64,000 nt of DNA from Pseudomonadota bacterium. GTDB taxonomy: Bacteria; Pseudomonadota; Gammaproteobacteria; Burkholderiales; Burkholderiaceae_C. Every line of letters starts with the position of its first letter. Within the stretch, counting starts at the first letter, position 1. Made by a program: the position numbers and the translations under genes. Location of the stretch: positions 1 through 64,000 of the forward strand of contig CAUJHV010000007.1 of assembly GCA_963205115.1 (NCBI GenBank), given 5' to 3'. Under the pieces are notes generated by a model. The model did no database searches. It was not told where the DNA came from and saw only the letters and a program-made list of their open reading frames with translations. This document shows, one piece after another, positions 8,378-17,350 of this stretch.

Positions 8378-9265
8378 TCAGTGCCGCCAGGCCGACAGCA
8401 CCGCGGCGGCCACGATCAGGCTGCCGCCCACCACCAGTTGCGTGTTGATCTGGCCGGCACCCAGCGCCAGCGACGAGGCCGAGGCGAACAGCACCTCGGC
8501 GATCATGACCGCCGCCGTGGTGTTGGCCGGCAGGCGCGCCGCACCGTACTGCAGCGCCAGGTTGCCCACCAGGAAGGCCACGGCCAGCGCGGCCGCGCCG
8601 GGCAGCCAGCCGAGGTCGGGTGGCGGCGGCGCCGGTATGCGGCCGGCGGCCAGCAGCAGCGTGGCCAGCGCCAGCGAGACCGCGACGCCGCCACAGAACA
8701 TCGCCAGCGCACGCGCCTCTTCCGGCGCTGACGCCTCGCGGCGCAGCAGCACGTTGTTCAACGCAAAGGCAAACCCGCCCAGCAGGCCCAGGTAATCGGC
8801 CAGCCCGCGCGGCAGCGGCCAGCCGCCCTGCGCGGGCCACAGCACGGCCAGCGCCCCGCCGAGCGCCAGGGCCACGCGCAGCGCGGCCGGGCGCGTCAGG
8901 CGCTCGCCCAGCAGCAGGCGCGACAGCAGCACCGCCCACAGCGGCATCAGGTAGAACAGCAGCACGACGCGCACCACGTCGCCGATGGTCACCGCCCAGT
9001 TGAATGCGGCATTGGTGGTGCCCGAGGCCAGCACCAGCCACCACAGGCGCGGCGCGCGCAGCAGCTGGGCGAACGCACCGGGGCGCCAGGCCCCGATGGC
9101 CACCACCGCCAGCGCATAGATCAGCGCCGTGGCCCACAAGGCGTGCAGGCCGCGGGATTCCAGCCAGCGGAAGGGCCACCAGGACAGACCCCAGGTCAGC
9201 GCATTGAGCAGCAGGGCCAGCACCGGCAGCAGCGGCCGCGGTGCAACGCTCGGCGCAGGGGTCAT
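8378..9265 (-). CDS. EamA/DMT family transporter
   Basis: 295-residue inner-membrane protein with about ten predicted helices arranged as two EamA repeats. The first helix is LLPVLALLLNALTWGLSWWP; the repeat boundary lies near residue 150 (ADYLGLLGGFAFALNNVLLR). Such proteins export amino acids or other metabolites; the substrate cannot be told. The start ATG overlaps the lplT stop by one base (TGATG), implying translational coupling, so the unit is lplT - this gene. The C-terminal SAWRH is short and cytoplasmic. Confidence 0.88.
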   Translation of the reverse strand: MTPAPSVAPRPLLPVLALLLNALTWGLSWWPFRWLESRGLHALWATALIYALAVVAIGAWRPGAFAQLLRAPRLWWLVLASGTTNAAFNWAVTIGDVVRVVLLFYLMPLWAVLLSRLLLGERLTRPAALRVALALGGALAVLWPAQGGWPLPRGLADYLGLLGGFAFALNNVLLRREASAPEEARALAMFCGGVAVSLALATLLLAAGRIPAPPPPDLGWLPGAAALAVAFLVGNLALQYGAARLPANTTAAVMIAEVLFASASSLALGAGQINTQLVVGGSLIVAAAVLSAWRH

Positions 9266-10539
9266 CAATGCGGGTCGGAGCGGGCGATGGCCAGCAGCCG
9301 GTCGACCTCGTCCTTGTAGACCACCCGGTTGCGCGCGTGCCAGCGCCGGATGAGCTCCATCGTCAGGGCCACCATCAGCCCGAAGACGATGATCGCGCCG
9401 AAGGCCGACAGGCCGAAGCGCGTCATGCCGACGTACAGCGCGCCCAGGCCCAGGATGCAGGCCTGCTCGTTGAAGTTCTGCACGGCGATCGACCGCCCGG
9501 CGCCCATCAGGTTGTGCCCGCGGTGCTGCAGCAGCGCGTTCATCGGCACGATCAGGAAGCCGCAGACGCCGCCCATGATCACCAGGAAGGGCACGGCCGT
9601 GGCCAGGCTCTGGATGAAGACCAGGCCGATCATCAGGAAGCCCACGCTGATGGCCAACGGGATGACATTCGTCGCGCGGTCGAGCTTGGTGGTGAACGAG
9701 GCCACGACCGCGCCGATCACCGAGCCGATGACGACCACACCGGCCAGGTTGGAAGCCTGCGCGGTGGAGTAACCCAGCGCTGCGGCGGCCCAGGCAAAGA
9801 CGATCAGCCGCAGGTTGCCGAAGATGCCCCACAGCAGCGTCGTGGTGGCCAGCGAGATCTGCCCCAGCTTGTCAGCCCACAGCCGCGTATTGCAGCGCGA
9901 GAAGTCGCGCACCAGTTCGCCCACACGGATCATCGGCTGCAGTGGCGCGTCGGTGCGCGGAATGCGCAGGTTGAAGCCGGCGGCGATGAGATAGAAGACC
10001 ACGATGAAGGCGATGGCGGCTTCGGGCGGCGTATCGATGCCGGTGTCGAACATCGGCAGATCGAAGCCCAGCAGCGCCGTGGAGATGCGCTGGCCGATCA
10101 GCTGGCCGCCCAGCAGGATGCCCAGCACGATCGACGCCACCGTCAGGCCCTCGATCCAGCCATTGCCCTTGACCAGTTGCGAGGGCGGCAGCAGCTCGGT
10201 GAGGATGCCGTACTTGGCCGGCGAATAGGCCGCCGCTCCCAGGCCGACCACCCCATAGGCCAGCAGCGGATGCGAGCCGAAGAGCATCAGCAAGCAGCCG
10301 ACGATCTTGATCGCATTGGAGAAGAACATCACGTGGCCCTTGGGCACGGCGTCGGCAAACGCGCCGACGAAGGGGGCCAGGAACACGTAGAAAAACGCAA
10401 ACATCGGCGCCAGGGCCGGTATCTGCCAGTCCGGGGCTTGCGACGAGCGCAGCAACTCGACGGCCGCCACCAGCAAGGCGTTGTCGGCCAGCGAGCTGAA
10501 GAACTGCGCCGACATGATGGTGGAGAAGCCTTTTTTCAT
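9265..10539 (-). CDS. lplT: Lysophospholipid transporter LplT (MFS)
   Basis: 424-residue major-facilitator protein with about 12 helices. The start [20 protein letters not shown] and the internal motifs [18 protein letters not shown] and [20 protein letters not shown] match LplT, which flips lysophospholipids across the inner membrane for reacylation. In enterobacteria it is next to or fused with the acyltransferase Aas; here no aas is adjacent and the gene is coupled to a DMT exporter instead. It diverges from alr across 149 bases, where a minus-strand TATAAC (10612-10617) is a possible -10 box. Confidence 0.9.
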   Translation of the reverse strand: MKKGFSTIMSAQFFSSLADNALLVAAVELLRSSQAPDWQIPALAPMFAFFYVFLAPFVGAFADAVPKGHVMFFSNAIKIVGCLLMLFGSHPLLAYGVVGLGAAAYSPAKYGILTELLPPSQLVKGNGWIEGLTVASIVLGILLGGQLIGQRISTALLGFDLPMFDTGIDTPPEAAIAFIVVFYLIAAGFNLRIPRTDAPLQPMIRVGELVRDFSRCNTRLWADKLGQISLATTTLLWGIFGNLRLIVFAWAAAALGYSTAQASNLAGVVVIGSVIGAVVASFTTKLDRATNVIPLAISVGFLMIGLVFIQSLATAVPFLVIMGGVCGFLIVPMNALLQHRGHNLMGAGRSIAVQNFNEQACILGLGALYVGMTRFGLSAFGAIIVFGLMVALTMELIRRWHARNRVVYKDEVDRLLAIARSDPH

Positions 10540-10688
10540 GCGCGCGGTTCGTCGTGAGTGGCGCCGCCGGGGGCTGCGCAGGACTGCTGTCTCCAGTGCA
10601 AAAGCGGCGCGGTTATAGCATGCAGGCCAACTGTGACCGCCCCGAGGTCCCCCGACTTCCGGTGGCAGGCCACCCCGGAGTGAACACC

Positions 10689-11831
10689 GTGCCCCGTCCG
10701 ATCGAAGCCCTGGTCCACCACGCCGCGCTGACCCACAACCTGGCCCGCGCACGCGCTGCCGCGCCCGATGCGCGGGTGTGGGCGGTGGTCAAGGCCAATG
10801 CCTACGGCCATGGCATCGAGCATGTTTTTCCGGCCCTGCGGGGCGCGGACGGCTTTGCGCTGCTGGACCTGGCCGAGGCGCAGCGGCTGCGCGCCATGGA
10901 CTGGCGCGGGCCCATCCTGCTGCTGGAAGGTGCCTTCGAGCCGCGCGACCTGGAGCTGTGTTCGCGCCTGGGCCTGTGGCACGTGGTGCACTGCGAGGCG
11001 CAGATCGACTGGCTCGCCCGGCACAAGACCCAGCAGGCACACCGTGTATTCCTGAAGATGAATTCGGGCATGAACCGGCTGGGGTTCACGCCTGCCGCCT
11101 TCCGCACGGCCTGGGCGCGGCTGGATGCGTTGCCACAGATCGACGAGATCAGCCTGATGACGCATTTTGCCGATGCGGATGTCGACGGCGGCGCCTCGGC
11201 CGCGCAGGCGGCCTTCGACGAGGCCACACGCGACCTGGTGGGCGAGCGGTCGCTGGCCAACAGCGCGGCGACGCTGCGCGGCGTGGGCGTGGCCGGCAGC
11301 GACTGGGTGCGCGCCGGCATCGCGCTGTACGGCAGCGCGCCGGACTTCCCGGCGCACGACATCGCGCACTGGCAGCTGCAGCCGACGATGACCCTGCGCA
11401 CACGCCTGATCGCCACCCAGGAGCTGCAGCCGGGCGCCACGGTGGGCTACGGCAGCAGCTTCCGCGCCGAGCGGCCGATGCGCATCGGCATCGCCGCCTG
11501 CGGCTATGCCGACGGCTACCCGCGTCACGCCGGCACCGGCACGCCGGTGCTCGTGGACGGCCAGCGCACGCGTACGGTCGGACGGGTATCGATGGACATG
11601 CTGGCAGTAGACCTTGACGGCCTGCCGCTGGCCGGTGCAGGCAGCGAGATCACCCTTTGGGGTGAGGGGCCGCACGGCAGCCAGCTGCCGATCGACGCGG
11701 TCGCGCGGGCGGCCGGCACGATCGGCTACGAGCTGATGTGCGCCGTGGCGCCACGCGTGCCGATGCGGGTGGTGGCCGCTCCCGACGAAACCGCGGCGAC
11801 GGACGTCGACAGGCCGGCGCGGCACGGATAG
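10689..11831 (+). CDS. alr: Alanine racemase
   Basis: 380-residue PLP enzyme interconverting L- and D-alanine for peptidoglycan. The PLP lysine is Lys 35 in [10 protein letters not shown] and the second catalytic base Tyr 254 in TVGYGSSF; the barrel and C-terminal beta domain are complete ([13 protein letters not shown]). I chose the GTG at 10689 because GGAG lies eight bases before it and the product then begins at the family-typical MPRPIEAL; longer in-frame starts at 10554 and 10620 lack that support. It could equally be the catabolic dadX; no dadA is next to it. The last 15 residues are poorly conserved in character. Confidence 0.93.
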   Translation: MPRPIEALVHHAALTHNLARARAAAPDARVWAVVKANAYGHGIEHVFPALRGADGFALLDLAEAQRLRAMDWRGPILLLEGAFEPRDLELCSRLGLWHVVHCEAQIDWLARHKTQQAHRVFLKMNSGMNRLGFTPAAFRTAWARLDALPQIDEISLMTHFADADVDGGASAAQAAFDEATRDLVGERSLANSAATLRGVGVAGSDWVRAGIALYGSAPDFPAHDIAHWQLQPTMTLRTRLIATQELQPGATVGYGSSFRAERPMRIGIAACGYADGYPRHAGTGTPVLVDGQRTRTVGRVSMDMLAVDLDGLPLAGAGSEITLWGEGPHGSQLPIDAVARAAGTIGYELMCAVAPRVPMRVVAAPDETAATDVDRPARHG

Positions 11832-11939
11832 GGCCGCTGGTCGGCACCCTGGCCGGCATCGCCCGCCGGTGGCAAGATGGGTGCAGGCGCCCGACGTGGC
11901 GCCGTGCCAACTCAACTCGAAGACGGCCAGGAGAAATAC

Positions 11940-12194
11940 ATGAGCATCATTGGGACCCTCGTGGTGGGATTGATCGTCGGCGCCATCGCGCGCTTTCTGT
12001 TGCCCGGCGAACAGAAGATGGGCTGGATCCTCACCTGCGTGCTGGGCGTGGCAGGCTCTTTCATTGCCGGGTTCGTCGGCCAGGCGCTGGGCTGGTACCA
12101 CGTCGGGCAGACCGCCGGCTGGATCGCCTCCGTGGTCGGTGCCGTGGTGCTGCTGTTCGTGGTGAGCAAATTCCAGGGCAGCTCGGGCGCTTGA
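11940..12194 (+). CDS. GlsB/YeaQ/YmgE family small membrane protein
   Basis: 84-residue protein with three hydrophobic, glycine-rich helices: MSIIGTLVVGLIVGAIARFL, the central GWILTCVLGVAGSFIAGFVG and a C-terminal AGWIASVVGAVVLLFVVS. The LLPGEQKMGW loop is the family hallmark (transglycosylase-associated protein). These proteins are often stress-induced; biochemical role unknown. AGGAGA lies nine bases before the ATG. Monocistronic between alr and radA as far as spacing shows. Confidence 0.92.
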   Translation: MSIIGTLVVGLIVGAIARFLLPGEQKMGWILTCVLGVAGSFIAGFVGQALGWYHVGQTAGWIASVVGAVVLLFVVSKFQGSSGA

Positions 12195-12340
12195 TCGAGC
12201 GCGCCCCGATCCGCCGCATCTGATTCCCTTCGACTGTTCGCCCGCCCTGCGCCGCCACGGCACGGGGCGAGCGGAGCCGTCTTTCGGGCGCTCCCTTCCG
12301 GGCGGGCTGCGCCTGCACCTGCCGCGGCCACAATGCGCCC

Positions 12341-13705
12341 GTGGCCAAAGACAAGACGCTCTACACCTGCCGCGAATGCGGCGGCACCAACCCCAAGTGG
12401 CTGGGCAAGTGCCCGCATTGCGGGGCCTGGAACAGCCTGGACGAGGGCGTGGCGGAGCCGTCGGCGGGATCCGGCAAGAACCGCTTCCAATCGCTGGCGC
12501 GCACGCAGCCGGTAGCCACGCTCAGCGAGATCGAGGCCACCGAGGTCGACCGCGTGCCCACGGGCCAGGAAGAGCTGGACCGCGTGCTGGGTGGCGGCAT
12601 CGTGGCCGGCGGCGTGGTGCTGATCGGCGGCGATCCGGGCATCGGCAAGAGCACGCTGCTGCTGCAGGCGCTGGACGCCTTGTCCACGCGGCTGAAGGTG
12701 CTCTACGTCACCGGCGAGGAAAGCGGCGCGCAGGTTGCGCTGCGATCGCGGCGGCTGGGCCTGGCCGGCACGAAGGTGCGTGTGCTGGCGGAGATCCAGC
12801 TCGAACGCATCCAGGCCGCGCTGGAAAGCGAGCAGCCGGCGTTCTGCGTCATCGACTCGATCCAGACCCTCTACTCGGACCAGCTCGCCTCCGCGCCGGG
12901 CTCGGTGGCCCAGGTGCGCGAATGCGCCGCGCAGCTCACGCGGGTGGCCAAGTCCACGGGCGTGTCCATCGTGCTGGTCGGCCACGTCACCAAGGAAGGC
13001 GCACTGGCCGGACCGCGTGTGCTGGAGCACATCGTCGACACCGTGCTGTATTTCGAAGGCGACACGCACTCGAGCTTCCGGCTGGTGCGCGCCATCAAGA
13101 ACCGCTTCGGCGCCGTCAACGAGATCGGCGTCTTTGCGATGACCGAGCGTGGCCTCAAGGGCGTGAGCAATCCCAGCGCGATCTTCCTGTCCACCCACGG
13201 CGATCCGGTGCCCGGCTCCTGCGTGATGGTCACGCTGGAAGGCACACGGCCGTTGCTGGTGGAACTGCAGGCCCTGGTCGACGCCGGCGGGCCGAGTCCG
13301 CGACGGCTGTCGGTGGGCCTGGACCGCGACCGGCTGGCCATGCTGCTGGCCGTGCTGCACCGCCATGCGGGCGTGGCCTGCTTCGACCAGGACGTCTTCG
13401 TCAATGCGGTGGGCGGCGTGCGCATCGGCGAGCCGGCCGCCGACCTGGCGGTGCTGCTGGCGATCCAGAGCTCCTTGCGCGGGCGCCCGCTGCCGCGCGG
13501 CTTCGTGGCCTTCGGCGAAGTGGGCCTGGCCGGCGAAGTGCGGCCCGCGCCACGTGGCCTGGAGCGCCTGAAGGAGGCCGCCAAGCTGGGCTTCAGCGTG
13601 GCCGTGGTCCCGAAGGCCAATGCGCCGAAAAAGCCCATCGAAGGCCTGACGATCCACCCGGTGGAGCGCATCGAGCAGGCCATCGACCTGGTGCGCAACC
13701 TGTGA
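12341..13705 (+). CDS. radA: DNA repair protein RadA
   Basis: 454-residue branch-migration ATPase/helicase acting in recombination. An N-terminal C4 zinc finger (Cys 10, 13, 24, 27), a RecA-like core with Walker A GGDPGIGKST (96-105), the RadA-specific KNRFG motif in IKNRFGAVNE, and a C-terminal Lon-protease-like domain are all present at normal length. GTG start at 12341. A CACAAT (12329-12334) lies six bases upstream of the GTG with no ribosome-binding site between, so a leaderless mRNA is possible. Confidence 0.96.
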   Translation: MAKDKTLYTCRECGGTNPKWLGKCPHCGAWNSLDEGVAEPSAGSGKNRFQSLARTQPVATLSEIEATEVDRVPTGQEELDRVLGGGIVAGGVVLIGGDPGIGKSTLLLQALDALSTRLKVLYVTGEESGAQVALRSRRLGLAGTKVRVLAEIQLERIQAALESEQPAFCVIDSIQTLYSDQLASAPGSVAQVRECAAQLTRVAKSTGVSIVLVGHVTKEGALAGPRVLEHIVDTVLYFEGDTHSSFRLVRAIKNRFGAVNEIGVFAMTERGLKGVSNPSAIFLSTHGDPVPGSCVMVTLEGTRPLLVELQALVDAGGPSPRRLSVGLDRDRLAMLLAVLHRHAGVACFDQDVFVNAVGGVRIGEPAADLAVLLAIQSSLRGRPLPRGFVAFGEVGLAGEVRPAPRGLERLKEAAKLGFSVAVVPKANAPKKPIEGLTIHPVERIEQAIDLVRNL

Positions 13706-13736
13706 ACCCGGCGCTGTTCGCCTACAGTGCGCGCCC

Positions 13737-14111
13737 ATGATGTTCTTGCGTGGCCTGTGGGCCTTTCCGTGGACCGCCTGCGGCCTGCTGCTCGGGCTGG
13801 TGATGTGCGTGGCCGGTGGCCGCATGCGCTGGCGTGAGGGCTGCCTGGAAGTGACGGGCGGCGCTTGCGGCCGCCTGGCAGGCCGGTGCACGCCTTTTGC
13901 GGCGATGACCTTGGGCCATGTGATCCTGGCCATATCGGCTGACGAGGCACGGCGACTGGGTGTGCACGAGCGCGAGCACGTGCGCCAGTACGGGACCTGG
14001 GGTCCGCTGTTCGTGCCGGCCTATCTGCTGGCCGGCGCCTGGCAATGGGCGCGCGGCCGATGCCCGCACGCCGACAACCCGTTCGAGCGCGACGCAGGAG
14101 TGACCGCATGA
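13737..14111 (+). CDS. Small membrane protein with an HExxH motif, function unknown
   Basis: 124 residues; an N-terminal hydrophobic segment (about residues 4-28), a second one near the C-terminus (about 88-103), and between them HEREHVRQY with His 77, Glu 78 and His 81 arranged as a gluzincin-type HExxH. It continues GTWGPLFVPAYLLAG and ends DNPFERDAGVTA. I have an impression of a conserved family in proteobacteria, not verified. TACAGT (13723-13728) sits eight bases before the ATG with no ribosome-binding site, suggesting a leaderless start. Its stop overlaps the next start by four bases. Whether it is a protease is unproven. Confidence 0.7.
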   Translation: MMFLRGLWAFPWTACGLLLGLVMCVAGGRMRWREGCLEVTGGACGRLAGRCTPFAAMTLGHVILAISADEARRLGVHEREHVRQYGTWGPLFVPAYLLAGAWQWARGRCPHADNPFERDAGVTA

Positions 14112-14515
14112 ACCCGATCGTGGGCTGGGCGCTGGCCGTGGTGGCCGTGGCCCTGGGCTATGCGAAGTGGGGCTGGCCGGGCGTGCTGCTGGCCTTGTCG
14201 CTGGTCGTCTTCTGGCTGCTGCTGCAGTTCAGCCGCGCGATGCGGGCGATGCGCGAGGCCTCGCAGGCACCCGTGGGCCACATCGACAGCGCCGTGATGC
14301 TGCATGCCAAGCTGCGCACGGGCATGCGGCTGCTGGAGATCCTGCCGCTCACACGCAGCCTGGGCAAGAAGCTCAGCGACGATCCCGAGTCATTCGTCTG
14401 GACCGACACGTCCGGCGCGCGTGTCACGGTGATCCTGAAGAACGGTCGCTGCACCGAGTGGCGCCTGGAGCGCCCGGACGAGCCTGGCACCGGTGAACTG
14501 CCGCCGTCCGCCTGA
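14108..14515 (+). CDS. Conserved membrane-anchored protein of unknown function
   Basis: 135 residues: two closely spaced hydrophobic segments at the N-terminus (about residues 3-40), then a soluble domain of about 90 residues beginning REASQAPVGHIDSAVMLHAK and ending in a strand-rich WTDTSGARVTVILKNGRCTEW. No catalytic motif is recognised. The ATGA overlap with the HExxH gene means the two are co-translated and probably act together. The ATG lacks its own obvious ribosome-binding site, again fitting coupling. Confidence 0.65.
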   Translation: MNPIVGWALAVVAVALGYAKWGWPGVLLALSLVVFWLLLQFSRAMRAMREASQAPVGHIDSAVMLHAKLRTGMRLLEILPLTRSLGKKLSDDPESFVWTDTSGARVTVILKNGRCTEWRLERPDEPGTGELPPSA

Positions 14516-14727
14516 ACCCGCGCACGGCACAAGAATGACGGCCGGTGCGTAGGCGCTGGGTTCCGGAACCGGCGGGACTTCAGCGCAGGCGTACAGCACG
14601 ATGTTGGGCAGACCACCGCTGCCGAGCAGCGGGTCGGTGTCTATCGGGTCGACGTCGGCACCGGTCGGGCGAGGTCCCGCGTGTGCAGGCGCGCAGCCCG
14701 CGCCATCGCAGCCCCCTGGCACTTCCC

Positions 14728-14733
14728 TAGAAT
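14728..14733 (+). promoter_or_regulatory. Possible ilvE promoter (-10 box)
   Basis: TAGAAT, 58 bases before the ilvE ATG, in an otherwise GC-rich gap. No good -35 hexamer is seen at 16-18 bases. The remaining 200 bases of the gap (14516-14727) hold nothing I can name. Confidence 0.4.
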
Positions 14734-14791
14734 ATGGGGTTCCCGAAGACCCGCCCTGCGCGGGCCCCAACCCGCACTTGAGGTCCTTACG

Positions 14792-15715
14792 ATGTCGATG
14801 TCCGATCGCGACGGCAAGATCTGGATGGACGGCCAGCTGGTCGAGTGGCGCGACGCCAAGATCCACGTCCTGAGCCACACGCTGCACTACGGCTGCGGTG
14901 CCTTCGAGGGCGTGCGCGCCTACAACACCACGCGAGGCACGGCGATCTTCCGCCTGCGCGAGCACACCGAGCGCCTGTTCAACAGCGCCAAGATCCTGCG
15001 GATGAAGATCCCCTTCACGCTCGAGCAGGTCATGGAAGCGCAGCGCGAGGTCGTGCGGGTCAACAAGCTCGAGAGCTGCTACCTGCGTCCGCTGACCTGG
15101 ATCGGCGACCAGAAGCTGGGCGTCAGCCCCAGGGGCAACACCATCCACCTGATGGTCGCGGCCTGGGCCTGGGGCGCCTACCTGGGCGAAGAAGGTTTGA
15201 AGCGCGGCATCCGCGTCAAGACCAGCAGCTACACGCGCCACCACGTCAACATCACGATGACGCAGGCCAAGGCGGTGAGCAACTACACCAACTCGATCCT
15301 GGCCAACATGGAAGCCACGGACGAGGGCTACGACGAGGCGATGCTGCTGGATTCGGCCGGCTTCGTCTCCGAGGGCGCTGGCGAGAACCTGTTCATCATC
15401 AAGAAGGGCGTGGTCTACACACCCGACCTGTCTGCCGGTGCACTCAATGGCATCACGCGCGACACCATCTTCGCGATCTGCCAGGACCTGGGCCTGAAGC
15501 TGGTGGAAAAGCGCATCACGCGCGACGAGGTCTACATCTGCGACGAGGCCTTCTTCACCGGCACGGCCGCGGAAGTGACGCCCATCCGCGAGCTCGACCG
15601 CATCGAACTCGGCAGCGGCTCGCGCGGGCCGATCACCGAGAAGATCCAGGCCGCCTTCTTCGACATCGTCAACGGCCGCAACCCGAAATACGCCGAGTGG
15701 CTGACCCCGGTCTGA
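14792..15715 (+). CDS. ilvE: Branched-chain amino acid aminotransferase
   Basis: 307-residue fold-type IV PLP enzyme catalysing the last step of Ile, Leu and Val synthesis. Schiff-base Lys 160 lies in TMTQAKAVSNYTNSI and the PLP-binding Glu 194 in SEGAGENLF; the N-terminal HTLHYGCGAFEGVRAY and the TPDLSAGALNGITRDT motif are typical of group-I enzymes such as E. coli IlvE. ATG 14792 is used; ATG 14798 is possible. A zinc-finger gene follows 14 bases after the stop. Confidence 0.95.
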   Translation: MSMSDRDGKIWMDGQLVEWRDAKIHVLSHTLHYGCGAFEGVRAYNTTRGTAIFRLREHTERLFNSAKILRMKIPFTLEQVMEAQREVVRVNKLESCYLRPLTWIGDQKLGVSPRGNTIHLMVAAWAWGAYLGEEGLKRGIRVKTSSYTRHHVNITMTQAKAVSNYTNSILANMEATDEGYDEAMLLDSAGFVSEGAGENLFIIKKGVVYTPDLSAGALNGITRDTIFAICQDLGLKLVEKRITRDEVYICDEAFFTGTAAEVTPIRELDRIELGSGSRGPITEKIQAAFFDIVNGRNPKYAEWLTPV

Positions 15716-15729
15716 GCCATCACCGCATC

Positions 15730-15936
15730 ATGAACAAGCCCGAAAGCATCGTCGAAATCACCGCCAAGGACCTGCTGGGTCCGAACAGCGTCGCCTGTCC
15801 GAACCCGAAGATGACCGCCTGGAGCGGCCATCCGCGGGTGTTCATCGCGCTGGGCGAAGATGGTCAGGGCAGCTGCCCCTATTGCGGCACGGTGTACCGC
15901 CTGAAGCACGGCGAGAAGCTGGCCGGCCATCACTGA
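15730..15936 (+). CDS. zf-CHCC zinc-finger domain protein
   Basis: 68-residue protein with Cys 23, His 34, Cys 49 and Cys 52 in the spacing of the zf-CHCC family (NDUFS6-like): VACPNPKMTAWSGHP and SCPYCGTVYRL. Mitochondrial relatives are accessory subunits of complex I; the bacterial role is unknown. It is close behind ilvE, 14 bases, and 31 bases before purU, an arrangement I associate with Burkholderiales. Small, soluble, ends in HH. Confidence 0.9.
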   Translation: MNKPESIVEITAKDLLGPNSVACPNPKMTAWSGHPRVFIALGEDGQGSCPYCGTVYRLKHGEKLAGHH

Positions 15937-15967
15937 TCCCGCAGCGAGTTCCGGGTCCGGACGCCCC

Positions 15968-16852
15968 ATGGCGCGCGAGCACGAATTTGTCCTGACACTG
16001 TCGTGCCGCGACACGACCGGCATCGTCTATGCCGTCTCCGGCCTGCTGTACCAGGCCGGCTGCAACATCATCGATTCGCAGCAGTTCGGCGACGTCGATG
16101 GCGAGGATGCCACCGGCCTGTTTTTCATGCGCGTGCATTTCGCCGCGCCGCCGCAGCTGGCCGACGTGCCCACGCTCGACAAGCTCTTCGGCCACGTGCG
16201 CCAGCAGTTTGCGATGCAGGTGCGCTTCCAGGCGCTGAGCGAACGCGCCCGCGTGCTGCTGATGGTCAGCAAGTTCGGGCACTGCCTGAACGACCTGCTG
16301 TTCCGCTGGAAGAGCGGCCAGTTGCCCATCGACATCCCGGCCATCGTCTCCAACCACGCCGATTTCCAGGGCCTGGCGGACAGCTACGGCATCCCCTTCC
16401 ACCACCTGCCGCTGGCCGATGGCAAGGACGCGGCCGCCAAGCGCGTGCAGGAGCAGCAGATCGAGGCCCTGGTCGAGCGCGAGCGCATCGACCTGGTCGT
16501 GCTGGCGCGCTACATGCAGATCCTCAGCCCGGATTTCTGCCGCGTGCTGTCGGGCCGCGCGATCAACATCCACCACAGCTTCCTGCCCAGCTTCAAGGGC
16601 GCGCGGCCGTATGCGCAGGCGCACGCGCGCGGCGTCAAGCTCATCGGCGCCACGGCGCACTACGTGACCTCGGACCTCGACGAAGGCCCGATCATCGAAC
16701 AGGACGTGGCCCGCGTGGACCACTCGCTGTCGTCCGACGACCTCACGGCTGTCGGGCGCGACGTCGAGTGCGTGGTGCTCGCACGCGCGGTGCGCTGGCA
16801 TGTCGAGCACCGCGTGCTGATGAACGGCCACAAGACCGTGGTCTTCCGCTGA
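15968..16852 (+). CDS. purU: Formyltetrahydrofolate deformylase
   Basis: 294-residue enzyme hydrolysing 10-formyl-THF to formate and THF, balancing C1 pools and feeding purine synthesis. An N-terminal ACT-like domain (about residues 5-85, with CRDTTGIVYAVSGLLYQAGC) is followed by a formyltransferase domain carrying the catalytic Asn-His pair in INIHHSFLPSFKGARPY and the catalytic Asp in YVTSDLDEGPII. Full length. It begins a chain of plus-strand genes (NTF2-like, YheT, unknown) with gaps of 38, 4 and 9 bases. Confidence 0.95.
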   Translation: MAREHEFVLTLSCRDTTGIVYAVSGLLYQAGCNIIDSQQFGDVDGEDATGLFFMRVHFAAPPQLADVPTLDKLFGHVRQQFAMQVRFQALSERARVLLMVSKFGHCLNDLLFRWKSGQLPIDIPAIVSNHADFQGLADSYGIPFHHLPLADGKDAAAKRVQEQQIEALVERERIDLVVLARYMQILSPDFCRVLSGRAINIHHSFLPSFKGARPYAQAHARGVKLIGATAHYVTSDLDEGPIIEQDVARVDHSLSSDDLTAVGRDVECVVLARAVRWHVEHRVLMNGHKTVVFR

Positions 16853-16890
16853 GCCGCTTGCGGCGACCACACACACCACCGACTGCGCGC

Positions 16891-17346
16891 ATGGCCCGCC
16901 CCAAGCCGCCTCCCAGGGTCGTGCTGACCAACTCGGCCGACGAATGCGAGGCGCAGTTCTACGAGGCGCTGCAGACCGGCGACCTGGAGCGGCTGATGGC
17001 CCTGTGGTCGGACGACGAGGACGTCGTGTGCGTGCATCCCGGTGGCGGCAGGGTCATCGGCCCGGCCGCGATCCGCGCGAGCTTCGAGGCCATCTTTGCG
17101 CAGAACCCGGTGCCGGTGCAGCCGGAACAGGTGCGGCGCGTGCAGACGCACGAACTGGCCGTGCACCATCTGGCCGAGCGCGTGACCGTGCTCACCCCGC
17201 AGGGCACGCAGACGGCCTGGGCACTGGCCACCAACGTCTACATCAAGACCGTCCTGGGCTGGCGCCTGGTGGCGCACCACGCCAGCCCCGGGCACCTGGG
17301 CGAGCCCCCGGACACCGCCGGCGAGACGCCGTCGACGTTGCACTGA
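16891..17346 (+). CDS. NTF2-like (SnoaL/YybH-type) protein
   Basis: 151-residue single-domain protein with the cystatin-like alpha+beta barrel pattern: ECEAQFYEALQTGDLERLMA, then LWSDDEDVVCVHPGGGRVIG and the late GWRLVAHHASPG. Such proteins may be enzymes (isomerases, dehydratases) or binding modules; WSDDEDVVCVHPGG and the paired His in AHHASP resemble the DUF4440/SnoaL_3 group. The stop is four bases before the YheT start, so the two are likely co-translated. The last 20 residues look disordered. Substrate unknown. Confidence 0.8.
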   Translation: MARPKPPPRVVLTNSADECEAQFYEALQTGDLERLMALWSDDEDVVCVHPGGGRVIGPAAIRASFEAIFAQNPVPVQPEQVRRVQTHELAVHHLAERVTVLTPQGTQTAWALATNVYIKTVLGWRLVAHHASPGHLGEPPDTAGETPSTLH

Positions 17347-17350
17347 CGAC

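Noticed and set aside
11912..13933. A 673-codon minus-strand open frame covering radA
   Set aside because: RadA on the plus strand is complete with zinc finger and Walker motif; the antisense frame has no protein-like features.
14516..14650. Minus-strand VPEPSAYA followed by a hydrophobic stretch and Arg pair, like a PEP-CTERM sorting tail
   Set aside because: No plausible start or body precedes it, the hydrophobic part is short and Pro-broken, and the frame continues antisense through the neighbouring gene.
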